Below, one piece after another: positions 8,640-17,122 of a stretch of 64,000 nucleotides of DNA. The translations under genes were made by a program, and so were the position numbers. Each line of letters opens with the position of its first letter. Position 1 is the stretch's first letter. The stretch is from Aliiroseovarius sp. F20344 (lineage in GTDB: Bacteria > Pseudomonadota > Alphaproteobacteria > Rhodobacterales > Rhodobacteraceae): assembly GCF_023016155.1 (NCBI RefSeq), contig NZ_JALKBG010000005.1, positions 124,001 through 188,000 of the forward strand, in the 5' to 3' direction. The notes beneath the pieces are model-generated. The model was not told the origin of the DNA and searched no databases. It worked only from the letters and a program-made list of their open reading frames with translations.

Positions 8640-9140
8640 TTAGTTGAGCACGAATTCGAGAATTAACAAGTTGCGTACGCGGCCTTCGCCGGTCACCAGC
8701 TGTATGCGGCGCAGCATTTGTGCGCGCAGCTTCACCAAGGCCTGAGGGTCTTCCAGCATCGCAGTGTCTACGGCCCGCAAATACGAATTCAGAATGTCCA
8801 CGACGCGCGGCTTCAGCTTCACGACATCCTCTTCATAGGTCGGCTCGACCTCAAGCGACGCTCGAAACCTTAGATGGCGATTGCTGGTGTTTGGCCCGAG
8901 CGATACGACAAGCGGGTCAAGATCCACGAAGCTGACCGCAGGCAACTCCTGAACGTCCGGCGTTTCTTCCCCTACCGTTTCAGGTGAGGGCTTGGAGCCG
9001 ACAAGGCCTGCGTAGGTCGCATAGAACGCGCCGCCGCCAAGCAACAATGCGCCAACGAGTCCGATCGCCAGACCCTTCTTCGATTTCTTTCCCGAGGTTT
9101 GTTCATCCTCGGAGCCCTGAGTGGTTTCGTCGTCAGACAT
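8640..9140 (-). CDS. fliL: Flagellar basal-body-associated protein FliL
   Basis: FliL is a single-pass inner-membrane protein that surrounds the stator and supports torque. I chose the ATG at 9140 (MSDDETTQGSEDEQ, 166 residues) over an upstream in-frame start, because the family begins with a short acidic cytoplasmic tail. The tail is followed by a Lys-rich stop (GKKSKKG), one membrane segment (GLAIGLVGALLLGGGAFYAT, about 25-44) and the periplasmic FliL domain ending in the typical VRNLLILEFVLN. It is the first gene of the minus-strand flagellar operon, divergent from fliF. Confidence 0.95.
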   Translation of the reverse strand: MSDDETTQGSEDEQTSGKKSKKGLAIGLVGALLLGGGAFYATYAGLVGSKPSPETVGEETPDVQELPAVSFVDLDPLVVSLGPNTSNRHLRFRASLEVEPTYEEDVVKLKPRVVDILNSYLRAVDTAMLEDPQALVKLRAQMLRRIQLVTGEGRVRNLLILEFVLN

Positions 9141-9187
9141 GCGATCCCCGAATCCATTTGTATTGGGTCGATATAAACTGATGGGCA

Positions 9188-9202
9188 CTAACCAATTATT
9201 AA
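9188..9202 (+). promoter_or_regulatory. Candidate CtrA-type box in the fliL-fliF divergent region
   Basis: The sequence CTAA-ccaatta-TTAA matches TTAA-N7-TTAA with one mismatch. It lies 64 bases upstream of the fliF start and 47 bases upstream of fliL, in a 126-bp region shared by the two divergent flagellar operons. One site could serve both. Binding is inferred from the consensus only. Confidence 0.45.
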
Positions 9203-9266
9203 GGGCGATGGGGGAAACAGGTTGACATGACGGGGGTAGAAGCCCGCTCGGAAAAGGAGTTACGTC

Positions 9267-10904
9267 TTGCAGCACTTGATCTCGGTTTGGGGGGCGATGG
9301 ACCTACGTAAAAGGGGTATCGTCGTTGCGGCAACTTTGGCCATGTTTATGGCCGTGATTGGCCTGTCCCGCATGGCCACAAGCACGCAGATGACGCTTTT
9401 ATATGCGGGACTGGAAAGCAGTGCAGCGGGTGACGTGGTTCAGGCGCTTGAGGGTCGAAACGTGGCCTTTGAAATTCGCGGGGATTCCATATTTGTCGAC
9501 GCAACCCAGCGAGATTCGCTGCGCATGACTTTGGCCAGCGAAGGGCTGCCTGCGAACTCCGGCAAAGGGTACGAACTGCTTGATGGACTCAGCGGTTTTG
9601 GCACCACGTCTCAAATGTTCGATGCCGCCTATTGGCGGGCGAAAGAAGGAGAGATTGCCCGCACTATTGTTGCCAGCCCCATGGTGCGAAATGCACGAGT
9701 ACACATTGCAAACGCGTCGTCCCGACAGTTTAGGCAACGCAACGATCCCACGGCGTCTGTCACGATCACAACCGCAAGCGGCACACTGCCAACCCACCAG
9801 ATCAAGGCGTTCAAGTTTCTGGTTGCATCCGCAGTTCCTGGATTGTCGCCAGAGAAGGTCTCGGTGATCGATAGCCGTGCTGGATTGATGGGGGGCGACG
9901 AGGTAACGGCGGACGGGCTTTTCGGCGCGCAGGACCGTGCCGAACGCCTAAAGCAAAATGTTGAACGGCTTCTGGAAGCCCGCGTGGGCTTTGGAAATGC
10001 CGTTGTTGAGTTGAACCTGGAAACGGCGACCGAGCAAGAATCCATCCGTGAACGACGGTTTGATCCTGAAAGCCGTGTGGCGATTTCGACGGATACGTCT
10101 GAAAGCTCCAACGCCGCCAATGACAGTGAAGCGGGTGGCGTCAGCGTGGCTTCAAACCTACCAGACGGGGATGCCGCAGGTGGCAGCGGATCGTCATCCT
10201 CCAACACTTCAGAGACACGCGAACGCGTGAACTATGAAGTGTCCGAAACGACGCGCGAAGTGTTGAAAACACCGGGTGCGGTGAAAAGGCTGACCGTTGC
10301 AGTGTTGGTGGATGGAATTCGAACGCTGCAGGAAGATGGCTCAATCGAATGGGCGCCTCGTACAGAGGCGGAGCTTGAAGGCTTACGCGAGCTTGTTGCT
10401 GGGGCTGTAGGGTTCAATGAACAGCGTGGTGACATCATCACCATCAAGACTATGGAGTTTGAGGCCATCGCTGATGTGGGAAGTGATGCTTCGCCGGGGC
10501 TTCTAAGCTCGCTCAATATTGATGTTATGTCGCTGATCAAGCTTGTCGTGTTGGCGATCGTCACACTTGGTTTGGGGCTTTTTGTTCTGCGGCCGATGTT
10601 GACCGCTCAGGCGACCGAATCCGAGGCGTCAGGTGCTGGGCCCGCACTTGGGTTGCCTAATGCATCTATCGATCGGCCGAGCGGAGTTAACCAACCCAAC
10701 TTCGACGAGATGCCAGCGCAGTCTGCAACACCAGCTTTGGTTTCGGAGGTTCAGCCCATTCAGAATGCCGCAGACGCCGTGGTCGCGGTGGAAGCGGCAG
10801 CTGACCCAGTGCAACGGCTCCGTGACCTCATTTCCGAGCGTCAAACCGAAACGGTTGAGATCCTGCGCGGCTGGATGGAAGAAGATGAGGAGGCGGCAGG
10901 ATGA
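9267..10904 (+). CDS. fliF: Flagellar MS-ring protein FliF
   Basis: FliF builds the membrane-embedded MS ring on which the flagellar basal body is assembled. The start is a TTG (MQHLISVWGAMDLRKRG) with AAGGAG seven bases upstream; 545 residues is usual. Membrane segment 1 is at about 18-37 and segment 2 at about 423-445 (LIKLVVLAIVTLGLGLFVLRP), flanking the periplasmic ring-building domains (SASVTITT and the VSVIDSRAGLM region). A Ser/Gly-rich low-complexity loop lies near residues 275-315. The acidic C-terminus (LRGWMEEDEEAAG) is the FliG-binding tail. The gene overlaps the fliH-like gene by four bases. Confidence 0.97.
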   Translation: MQHLISVWGAMDLRKRGIVVAATLAMFMAVIGLSRMATSTQMTLLYAGLESSAAGDVVQALEGRNVAFEIRGDSIFVDATQRDSLRMTLASEGLPANSGKGYELLDGLSGFGTTSQMFDAAYWRAKEGEIARTIVASPMVRNARVHIANASSRQFRQRNDPTASVTITTASGTLPTHQIKAFKFLVASAVPGLSPEKVSVIDSRAGLMGGDEVTADGLFGAQDRAERLKQNVERLLEARVGFGNAVVELNLETATEQESIRERRFDPESRVAISTDTSESSNAANDSEAGGVSVASNLPDGDAAGGSGSSSSNTSETRERVNYEVSETTREVLKTPGAVKRLTVAVLVDGIRTLQEDGSIEWAPRTEAELEGLRELVAGAVGFNEQRGDIITIKTMEFEAIADVGSDASPGLLSSLNIDVMSLIKLVVLAIVTLGLGLFVLRPMLTAQATESEASGAGPALGLPNASIDRPSGVNQPNFDEMPAQSATPALVSEVQPIQNAADAVVAVEAAADPVQRLRDLISERQTETVEILRGWMEEDEEAAG

Positions 10905-11527
10905 GCCTTCGATACTCCTTAGAAGATTTTGGCGACGCAACATCTGTTGTTGGACATTCGGCAGAAGATGCCGCGCTGACACTAAAACAATCGGACCTGA
11001 ACGCTCAGTTCGAGGCTCGCAAGCTTGAGGGCTACGAGGCGGGATATAAAACGGGTTGGGATGACGCCGCGGCATCGATGGAGGAAGGCAGCGACCGTGT
11101 GAAAGCAGAATTCGCGCGCAATCTCGAGGATTTGGGTTTTACCTATCAAGAGGCGCGCAGCCATGTGTTGTCTACACTTGAGCCTCTGTTGACCCAGTTG
11201 CTTACGGTGGTTTTGCCTAAGGCGCTTGAAACAGCCATCGGCCCCATCGTTTCTGAGGCCATGATGCCCATGGCCGAAGAATTGGCTGATGGGCCCATTC
11301 AGGTTCTTATCTCACCCATCAATAGGGCTTCATTGGAAGTGTTTCTGGAAAAAGCCGTTTCGGTACCTTTCGAGATTATAGAGAAAGATACGTTGCCAGA
11401 TGGGCAGATCTATTTGCGGTCCGGTAAAAGCGAATGCTGCGTCGATCTTTCAGAGGCTGTTTCGCGGATCACACAAGCCGTCGAAACGTTATACCACGTG
11501 AACGAGAAGGCATTTCAACATGGCTGA
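10901..11527 (+). CDS. fliH: FliH-like flagellar export regulator
   Basis: This 208-residue soluble protein lies where fliH is expected, between fliF and fliN. Residues 35-100 contain Gly-x3-Gly-type repeats (EGYEAGYKTGWDDA) in a helical stretch, the mark of FliH, and the C-terminal part (about 110-205) resembles the FliH/V-ATPase E fold. FliH regulates the FliI ATPase and docks it at the export gate. Sequence divergence from enteric FliH is large, so the symbol rests on the repeat plus position. It overlaps fliF by four and fliN by eight bases. Confidence 0.75.
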   Translation: MSLRYSLEDFGDATSVVGHSAEDAALTLKQSDLNAQFEARKLEGYEAGYKTGWDDAAASMEEGSDRVKAEFARNLEDLGFTYQEARSHVLSTLEPLLTQLLTVVLPKALETAIGPIVSEAMMPMAEELADGPIQVLISPINRASLEVFLEKAVSVPFEIIEKDTLPDGQIYLRSGKSECCVDLSEAVSRITQAVETLYHVNEKAFQHG

Positions 11528-11810
11528 ACCCTCACTCCATCCAGACCTTGAAACCGACGGCAGCCCGTTTGCTCGTGTTCCCATCGCGGTGACGATTTCG
11601 GTCGGCGTGGCGCGACCAACAGTGAAAGAGCTTTTGCGCCTGAAGCAAGACGACGTTCTGCCGCTGGACAAACGGATAGAAGATCCCGTCGAGCTATACG
11701 TCGGCGATCGACTGATTGCCCATGGCGAGCTCGAGGAGGTCGAGGGCGACCCAGCCGGGCAGATCGCTGTGCGTTTGACCAAGATCGTTGACCTGAAGTC
11801 GGGGTTGTGA
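11520..11810 (+). CDS. fliN: Flagellar motor switch protein FliN
   Basis: FliN is a C-ring protein that helps switch rotation and binds FliH during export. This short form (96 residues) consists mainly of the SpoA domain (VPIAVTISVGVARPTVKELL through PVELYVGDRLIAHGELEEVE and the terminal VRLTKIV), as in alphaproteobacteria. It overlaps the fliH-like gene upstream and fliP downstream by four bases. Confidence 0.93.
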   Translation: MAEPSLHPDLETDGSPFARVPIAVTISVGVARPTVKELLRLKQDDVLPLDKRIEDPVELYVGDRLIAHGELEEVEGDPAGQIAVRLTKIVDLKSGL

Positions 11811-12559
11811 ACGCAATGCCGGGGCGGATGTTTGGGTTGTGTTTGCTGGTCGCCGGATCGATTTGGGTTGGGTCCGGATCCGAGCTGATGGCACAAGAAA
11901 TCTCGATCTCGCTGGGGGAAGACGGATCGCTTGCCACCCGAACCATTCAGATTTTCTTGCTGGTTACAGTGCTTAGCTTGGTTCCCGGTTTGGCGATCAT
12001 GATCACGTGCTTTCCATTCATCGTAACTGTTCTGTCCATCCTCAGGCAAGCAATTGGCCTGCAGCAATCACCTCCGAATATGTTGATCATTTGCCTCGCG
12101 TTGTTTCTGACGTATTTCATCATGGAACCGGTGTTCATGGAGGCTTGGACCGCAGGTGCCAAACCATTCTCGGAAGGGGCGATGGAGCTTGAACCCGCAT
12201 TCAATGCCGCAATAGAACCCTTTCGTTTTTTCATGGCCAACCGCATTGATCCGGAAACCTTCACCCATCTGGCCACGTTGCGCGAGGAAACGGCAGGGGC
12301 TGATCTTGCTGGTTCGTCGCCTCTGTCACTTTTAGTGCCGTCTTTCCTTCTGTCCGAAGTCGAACGCGCCTTTCAGATCGGTTTTCTGATCTTTCTACCG
12401 TTCCTGGTCATTGATCTGGTTGTCGCAGCGATCCTGATGTCCATGGGGATGATGATGGTTCCACCGGCAATCGTATCGCTACCGTTTAAACTGGCGTTTT
12501 TCGTAGTTGCTGATGGGTGGGTGTTGATATCAGGTGCGTTGGTGCGCAGCTATTTTTGA
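11807..12559 (+). CDS. fliP: Flagellar biosynthesis protein FliP (export gate)
   Basis: FliP is the main pore-forming subunit of the FliPQR export gate. The gene starts with GTG inside the fliN stop region (GTGA overlap). The 250-residue product has an N-terminal cleavable signal (to about residue 27), then the family hallmark ITCFPFIVTVLSILRQAIGLQ followed by SPPNMLIICLALFLT, and C-terminal membrane segments FLIFLPFLVIDLVVAAILMS. It is the last gene of the plus-strand flagellar operon; the convergent lldD gene ends 52 bases later. Confidence 0.96.
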   Translation: MNAMPGRMFGLCLLVAGSIWVGSGSELMAQEISISLGEDGSLATRTIQIFLLVTVLSLVPGLAIMITCFPFIVTVLSILRQAIGLQQSPPNMLIICLALFLTYFIMEPVFMEAWTAGAKPFSEGAMELEPAFNAAIEPFRFFMANRIDPETFTHLATLREETAGADLAGSSPLSLLVPSFLLSEVERAFQIGFLIFLPFLVIDLVVAAILMSMGMMMVPPAIVSLPFKLAFFVVADGWVLISGALVRSYF

Positions 12560-12611
12560 GGGTTGGCCAATTCGAAATCGGCCAACCTCGATTCCAGAAC
12601 GGGAAAACAGA

Positions 12612-13778
12612 TCAGTCTTGCCAATCGCCGGAAAACCCTTTGGGAATCCGAAGAATGCTTCTGTTGACTTTTTCAATGTCCGTATGGCCACAGAAAGCCA
12701 TCGAGATATCGAGCTCCTTGTGAAGCACCTCTAGCGCGCGAGTGACTCCCGCTTGTCCCATTGCACCCAGCCCATATGTGTAGGCGCGGCCGATATAGGT
12801 GCCTTTGGCGCCCATCGCGATTGCTTTTAGGACGTCCTGACCGGACCGGATGCCGCTGTCCAGATGGACCTCAACCTTGTCGCCCACGGCGTCCAGAATG
12901 GCGGGTAGCGCCCGAATGGAACTGAGTGCTCCATCTAACTGTCGCCCACCATGATTGGACACGATGATCGCATCTGCCCCTGCATTCACGGCGGCGATGG
13001 CATCTTCAGGTTCCATGATGCCTTTAACGATCATGGGGCCATTCCACATCTTTTTGAATTGCCTGATCCGATCCCAGTCCAAGGACGGATCAAATGCCTG
13101 CGCGGTCCAGGTGTGCAGAGACGATGGATCCTCGACGCCTTCGGCATGCCCGACAATGTTGCCAAAGAAGCGGCGCTTGGTGCCCAGCATGCCAAGCCCC
13201 CACTGAACCTTTGTCATCATGTCGGCGACAGATTTGACGGTCAATTTGGGTGGGGCCGAAAGCCCGTTTTTCAGGTCCTTATGACGCTGACCAAGGACCT
13301 GTAAATCTACGGTGACAACGATGGCGGGGCAATTGGCGGCCCGCGCACGATCGAACAAACGACGCATGAAGTCATCGTCCTTCAAGGTGTAAACCTGAAA
13401 CCAGAAAGGAGCGCTGGTGTTTTCGGCGACATCTTCGATCGAGCAAATGGACATTGTCGACAGCGTGTAGGGAACGCCAAATGCCTCGGCCGCACGTGCC
13501 GCTTTAATCTCTCCATCAGCGTTTTGCATGCCTGTCAGACCAACCGGTGCCAGCGCCACTGGCATCGAAACGTCTTGCCCCAACATCGTGGTTTTGGTCG
13601 AGCGGTTGTCCATATCCACAGCGACACGCTGCCTAAGATAGATCTTTTCGAAGTCCGTGCTGTTCTCGCGAAAGGTTTGTTCAGTCCAGCTGCCGCTCTC
13701 GGCGTAGTCATAGAACATTTTCGGCACACGTCGTTTATAGATGCGGCGAAGGTCTTCGATTTCGGTGATGACGGGCAT
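12612..13778 (-). CDS. lldD: FMN-dependent L-lactate dehydrogenase (alpha-hydroxy-acid oxidoreductase)
   Basis: This 388-residue protein is an FMN alpha-hydroxy-acid dehydrogenase that oxidises L-lactate (or a related 2-hydroxy acid) to pyruvate and passes electrons to the quinone pool. It has the N-terminal FYDYAESGS motif (23-31), the FMN-binding APVGLTG segment (77-83) and the active-site motif SNHGGRQLDG at 274-283 with catalytic His276. Length fits LldD. Exact substrate cannot be fixed from sequence. It stands alone, with a perfect palindromic operator directly upstream, so a GntR- or similar-type repressor encoded elsewhere probably controls it. Confidence 0.88.
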   Translation of the reverse strand: MPVITEIEDLRRIYKRRVPKMFYDYAESGSWTEQTFRENSTDFEKIYLRQRVAVDMDNRSTKTTMLGQDVSMPVALAPVGLTGMQNADGEIKAARAAEAFGVPYTLSTMSICSIEDVAENTSAPFWFQVYTLKDDDFMRRLFDRARAANCPAIVVTVDLQVLGQRHKDLKNGLSAPPKLTVKSVADMMTKVQWGLGMLGTKRRFFGNIVGHAEGVEDPSSLHTWTAQAFDPSLDWDRIRQFKKMWNGPMIVKGIMEPEDAIAAVNAGADAIIVSNHGGRQLDGALSSIRALPAILDAVGDKVEVHLDSGIRSGQDVLKAIAMGAKGTYIGRAYTYGLGAMGQAGVTRALEVLHKELDISMAFCGHTDIEKVNRSILRIPKGFSGDWQD

Positions 13779-13793
13779 AAAACGCTCCTGAGA

Positions 13794-13816
13794 ATTGGTA
13801 AGAAAATATTACCAAT
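13794..13816. promoter_or_regulatory. Palindromic operator upstream of lldD
   Basis: ATTGGTAA-gaaaata-TTACCAAT is a perfect inverted repeat with 8-base arms and a 7-base spacer, 15 bases upstream of the lldD start codon, so it overlaps the leader or promoter. The TTGGT/ACCAA half-sites resemble those of GntR/FadR-type repressors such as PdhR/LldR, though the spacing is wider. No regulator gene is adjacent. Confidence 0.6.
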
Positions 13817-13984
13817 CGTGGGGCGTCTGTGCAAGGGCTCTGATGTGGCCATGATTTCAACGCCTGAGACCCGACTTGTTACCCATCTGCGACAGGTGCG
13901 ATCCGCGCGCCACAAAACCTTTACCAAGGTGATTCGCGCGTGCTACCGTTTTGGAAAAACAAATATAATGGCAGGTATATAGGC

Positions 13985-15037
13985 ATGAAGAAGGGCTACG
14001 AGGGCACTTTTGTCATCTCTTGGGCGCAGACGAAGGTCGACATGGCGGACAATGCTCCGCTTAGGGCTTTGGTTGCGGGTTCAGATTGGCAATGGAGTGG
14101 CAAAGCACTGAGAGTTGATCGATCACGAGAGCTCGAATTGCTTCAGAATGTAGGTGAGCAATCAGACATACGAAAACGCGCAGCGGTGTTTGTGCATCAG
14201 CTGGTTGGCGCCGCAACGATTGGGGCAGATGGCCTCGATATGTTGGCAGAAGACGATCCGCGACTGAATGTCGGGTTCGAAGTTACCGATGGTTATGAAA
14301 GCTATCTGGTTTCGTTGGTGGTTTCACCAAATGGCGGATGTCCCTTGTTGGTATTCGCGGGCGCTGTTCCGCCGTCAGAAACAACCTTGCGTGTTGTGCG
14401 CGCCAATATGGTTGCGACATTCAATGATGTGCTGACCGAACAACCATCAGGCATGGCGGTTCTGACGCAAGGCACACGGGTGCGCACACCGTCTGGTGAG
14501 TGCCCTGTTGAAAAACTGCGCGAGGGCAGCATCGTGCTGACCCGCGAACATGGCGGCCAGCCCGTTTTGTGGGTTGGGCGTCGTCAGGTTTCGGCTGCGC
14601 GCATGTTGGTTAATCCAGAAACCAAGCCGGTCCGCTTACGTGCCGGTGCGATCCGATCTGGCCAGCCAGATGCGGATCTATTGGTTTCACCCCATCAGCA
14701 GATTTTAGTCTCGGGCATGCGGGCGCAAAAACTGATTGGTCAGGATGAAGTTCTTGCCAGTGCTGCGGATCTTGTTGATGGCAGCCTGATTTCAACGGAT
14801 CGTATCGCGGAAGAAACCAGCTACTATCAGGTCCTGTTGGGGCGGCACGAGGTGATTTGGGCCAATGGTGTTCCATTGGAAAGCCAGCATCCGGCCTTTT
14901 CCGATTTGGGCTCCACACAGTCCGACCATCAAAGCAGGCTGACCAGCCTTTTCCCGGGACTTGGTGGGTTCACAGCGCAATCCGACGATAATGTTCATGA
15001 AATCCATGGTGCCAAAGGGCAAATCGGTGTCGCCTAG
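13985..15037 (+). CDS. Hint (hedgehog/intein) domain protein, catalytic cysteine replaced
   Basis: The ATG at 13985 (MKKGYEGTFVISWAQTK) gives 350 residues. Residues 1-150 are an unrecognised beta-rich domain. From about 165 it matches the Rhodobacterales stand-alone Hint domain: QGTRVRTPSGECPVEKLREG, HGGQPVLWVGRR, LLVSPHQQILVSG and HEVIWANGVPLES. In functional members the domain opens with Cys (CFxxGT); here the aligned position reads VLTQGT, so the self-cleaving nucleophile seems absent. There is no signal peptide. Function unknown. A hairpin terminator follows. Confidence 0.82.
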   Translation: MKKGYEGTFVISWAQTKVDMADNAPLRALVAGSDWQWSGKALRVDRSRELELLQNVGEQSDIRKRAAVFVHQLVGAATIGADGLDMLAEDDPRLNVGFEVTDGYESYLVSLVVSPNGGCPLLVFAGAVPPSETTLRVVRANMVATFNDVLTEQPSGMAVLTQGTRVRTPSGECPVEKLREGSIVLTREHGGQPVLWVGRRQVSAARMLVNPETKPVRLRAGAIRSGQPDADLLVSPHQQILVSGMRAQKLIGQDEVLASAADLVDGSLISTDRIAEETSYYQVLLGRHEVIWANGVPLESQHPAFSDLGSTQSDHQSRLTSLFPGLGGFTAQSDDNVHEIHGAKGQIGVA

Positions 15038-15076
15038 TCATTGACTCCGCTGTTCATGGCGCTATAAGCCCCAAAT

Positions 15077-15100
15077 CCGGTCCCGCGAGGGGCCGGTTTT
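15077..15100 (+). terminator. Rho-independent terminator after the Hint gene
   Basis: CCGGTCC-cgcgag-GGGCCGG forms a 7-bp stem (one G-U pair) followed by TTTT, 39 bases past the stop codon and before rpsD. Confidence 0.7.
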
Positions 15101-15190
15101 CATTGGTGTTGGTGGCCCCCGCAAGGGGATCCCTGTCAGGCGCAAGCCAGAGGACAACGCCCTTCGAAACTTTTAGAAGGAGATCAGCAG

Positions 15191-15811
15191 ATGACCAAAA
15201 GAACTGCTGCCAAGTACAAAATTGACCGCCGTATGGGCGAAAACATCTGGGGACGTCCGAAGTCGCCAGTTAACCGTCGTGAATACGGCCCCGGCCAGCA
15301 CGGCCAGCGCCGCAAGGGCAAACTGTCGGACTTCGGTCTGCAGCTGCGCGCCAAGCAAAAGCTGAAAGGCTACTACGGCGACCTGACCGAGAAACAGTTC
15401 CGTCGCATCTATGGCGAAGCCGAGCGTGTTAAAGGCGATACCGGTGAAAACCTGATCGGTCTGCTGGAGCGCCGTCTGGACGCTGTTGTTTACCGTGCCA
15501 AGTTCGTTCCGACCGTGTTTGCTGCGCGTCAGTTCGTGAACCACGGCCACGTGAAAGTGAACGGCAAGAAAGTGAACATTCCTTCGTACCGCGTCCAAGA
15601 AGGCGACGTGATCGAAGTGCGTGACAAGTCCAAGCAGATGGCCTTGGTTCTGGAAGCTGTTGGTCTGGCTGAACGTGATGTTCCTGACTATATCGAAGCT
15701 GACCATTCGAAAATGACCGCCACATTCACCCGCACTCCCGGCCTGTCGGACGTGCCTTATCCGGTGATGATGGAACCCAACCTGGTCGTCGAATTCTACG
15801 CCAAGAACTGA
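15191..15811 (+). CDS. rpsD: 30S ribosomal protein S4
   Basis: S4 is a primary 16S rRNA-binding protein that starts small-subunit assembly. The 206-residue product begins [18 protein letters not shown] and has the S4 domain around residues 95-160 ([40 protein letters not shown]). A strong AGAAGGAG Shine-Dalgarno precedes the start. Monocistronic between two terminators; codon use looks biased as in highly expressed genes. As usual in Rhodobacteraceae it is outside the main ribosomal operon. Confidence 0.98.
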   Translation: MTKRTAAKYKIDRRMGENIWGRPKSPVNRREYGPGQHGQRRKGKLSDFGLQLRAKQKLKGYYGDLTEKQFRRIYGEAERVKGDTGENLIGLLERRLDAVVYRAKFVPTVFAARQFVNHGHVKVNGKKVNIPSYRVQEGDVIEVRDKSKQMALVLEAVGLAERDVPDYIEADHSKMTATFTRTPGLSDVPYPVMMEPNLVVEFYAKN

Positions 15812-15835
15812 TCTTTACGGATCATTCGAATTTGG

Positions 15836-15870
15836 AAAGGGTCGCGCCAGTCGCGGCCCTTTCTGCTTTT
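15836..15870 (+). terminator. Rho-independent terminator after rpsD
   Basis: AAAGGGTCGCG-ccagt-CGCGGCCCTTT is an 11-bp stem with one G-U pair, followed by a T-rich tail, 25 bases after the rpsD stop. Confidence 0.85.
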
Positions 15871-16000
15871 CTGGGTCACTGCGACTTTGGATATGCGGCC
15901 AAAATACAATCCTGCTTCAAAATCTCGGAACGGCCCAAACATCGCTGGTCTTGAATTTGGAGTAGGTCTAAAACCGCGCTTACGAAGGAAAGGCGACGTC

Positions 16001-17122
16001 ATGACAAAACCTGTGCCCCAGCCGGGGATCATGAAGATCAAGCCCTATGTAGGTGGTGCCTCGGGGATCGAGGGGGTGACGAACGTCATCAAGCTCAGCT
16101 CGAACGAAAACCCATTCGGGCCAAGCCCGCTGGCTGTCGAGGCGTTCCAAAAAGCCGGTCATGAGTTGCATCGCTATCCGAACACGGATCACGCCAGCCT
16201 TCGTGCGGCCATCGGGTCGCTGCACGGACTTGATCCTGAACGCATCATCTGTGGCGTCGGTTCGGACGAGATCATTACGTTTCTGTGTCAGTGCTACAGC
16301 GGTCCGGAAACGGAAGTGATTTACACCGAGCACGGGTTTTCGATGTACAAGATTTCGGCTTTAGCGGCGGGTGCGACCCCTGTCAAAGTGCCCGAACGTG
16401 AACGTATGGTCGATGTGAATGAGATCTTGCAGGCCGTGACCCCTAAGACGTCGCTGGTTTTTGTCACGAACCCGGGCAACCCAACGGGCACTATGGTCAG
16501 CCGCGCTGATCTTTCACGCCTTGCCCGCGAGCTGCCAGATGACGTTCTGTTGGTCATTGATGGCGCTTATGCTGAATATGTTGATGGGTTTGATGGCGGC
16601 GCTTCGCTTGTTGAAAAGCATCAAAATGTGGTCATGACGCGCACGTTCTCGAAGATGTATGGGTTGGGCGGTCTGCGCATTGGTTGGGGCTATGGTTCGG
16701 CCGAGATAATCGGAGTTCTGAACCGCGTGAGGGGACCGTTCAATTTGTCGATGCCTCAGCTCGATGCCGCAGAAACTGCGCTGGGCGACCGCGAACATGT
16801 TGCACGTTGCCTGCAAGAAAACACTCGTCTCAGGGCTTGGCTGGCTGAATCGTTGGCGGAACTGGGCGTTCCGTCGGACACGTCATGTGCCAACTTTATA
16901 CTCGCACGCTTCGCGGATGAGGATGAAGCAAACGCTTGTGATGAGTTTCTTCAAAGTGAAGGCATTATCGTGCGCCGGGTTGCGGGCTATGGTTTACCGA
17001 ACTGCTTGCGCATCACGGTTGGCGATGAGGCCTCCTGCCGCCGGGTGGCGCATATGATTGGGCGGTTCAAGGGCGTACCTCCGAAAGCCGAGGGCAACCC
17101 AAAGAACGGGGGCGCATTATGA
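16001..17122 (+). CDS. hisC: Histidinol-phosphate aminotransferase
   Basis: HisC is a PLP enzyme that converts imidazole-acetol phosphate to histidinol phosphate; members paired with tyrA may also transaminate aromatic precursors. I chose the ATG at 16001 ([19 protein letters not shown], 373 residues) with GAAGGAAAGG upstream. Fold-type I motifs: [20 protein letters not shown] (near 158), and the PLP lysine in [18 protein letters not shown] (near 220). It overlaps tyrA by four bases, a stable arrangement in the family. Confidence 0.95.
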   Translation: MTKPVPQPGIMKIKPYVGGASGIEGVTNVIKLSSNENPFGPSPLAVEAFQKAGHELHRYPNTDHASLRAAIGSLHGLDPERIICGVGSDEIITFLCQCYSGPETEVIYTEHGFSMYKISALAAGATPVKVPERERMVDVNEILQAVTPKTSLVFVTNPGNPTGTMVSRADLSRLARELPDDVLLVIDGAYAEYVDGFDGGASLVEKHQNVVMTRTFSKMYGLGGLRIGWGYGSAEIIGVLNRVRGPFNLSMPQLDAAETALGDREHVARCLQENTRLRAWLAESLAELGVPSDTSCANFILARFADEDEANACDEFLQSEGIIVRRVAGYGLPNCLRITVGDEASCRRVAHMIGRFKGVPPKAEGNPKNGGAL

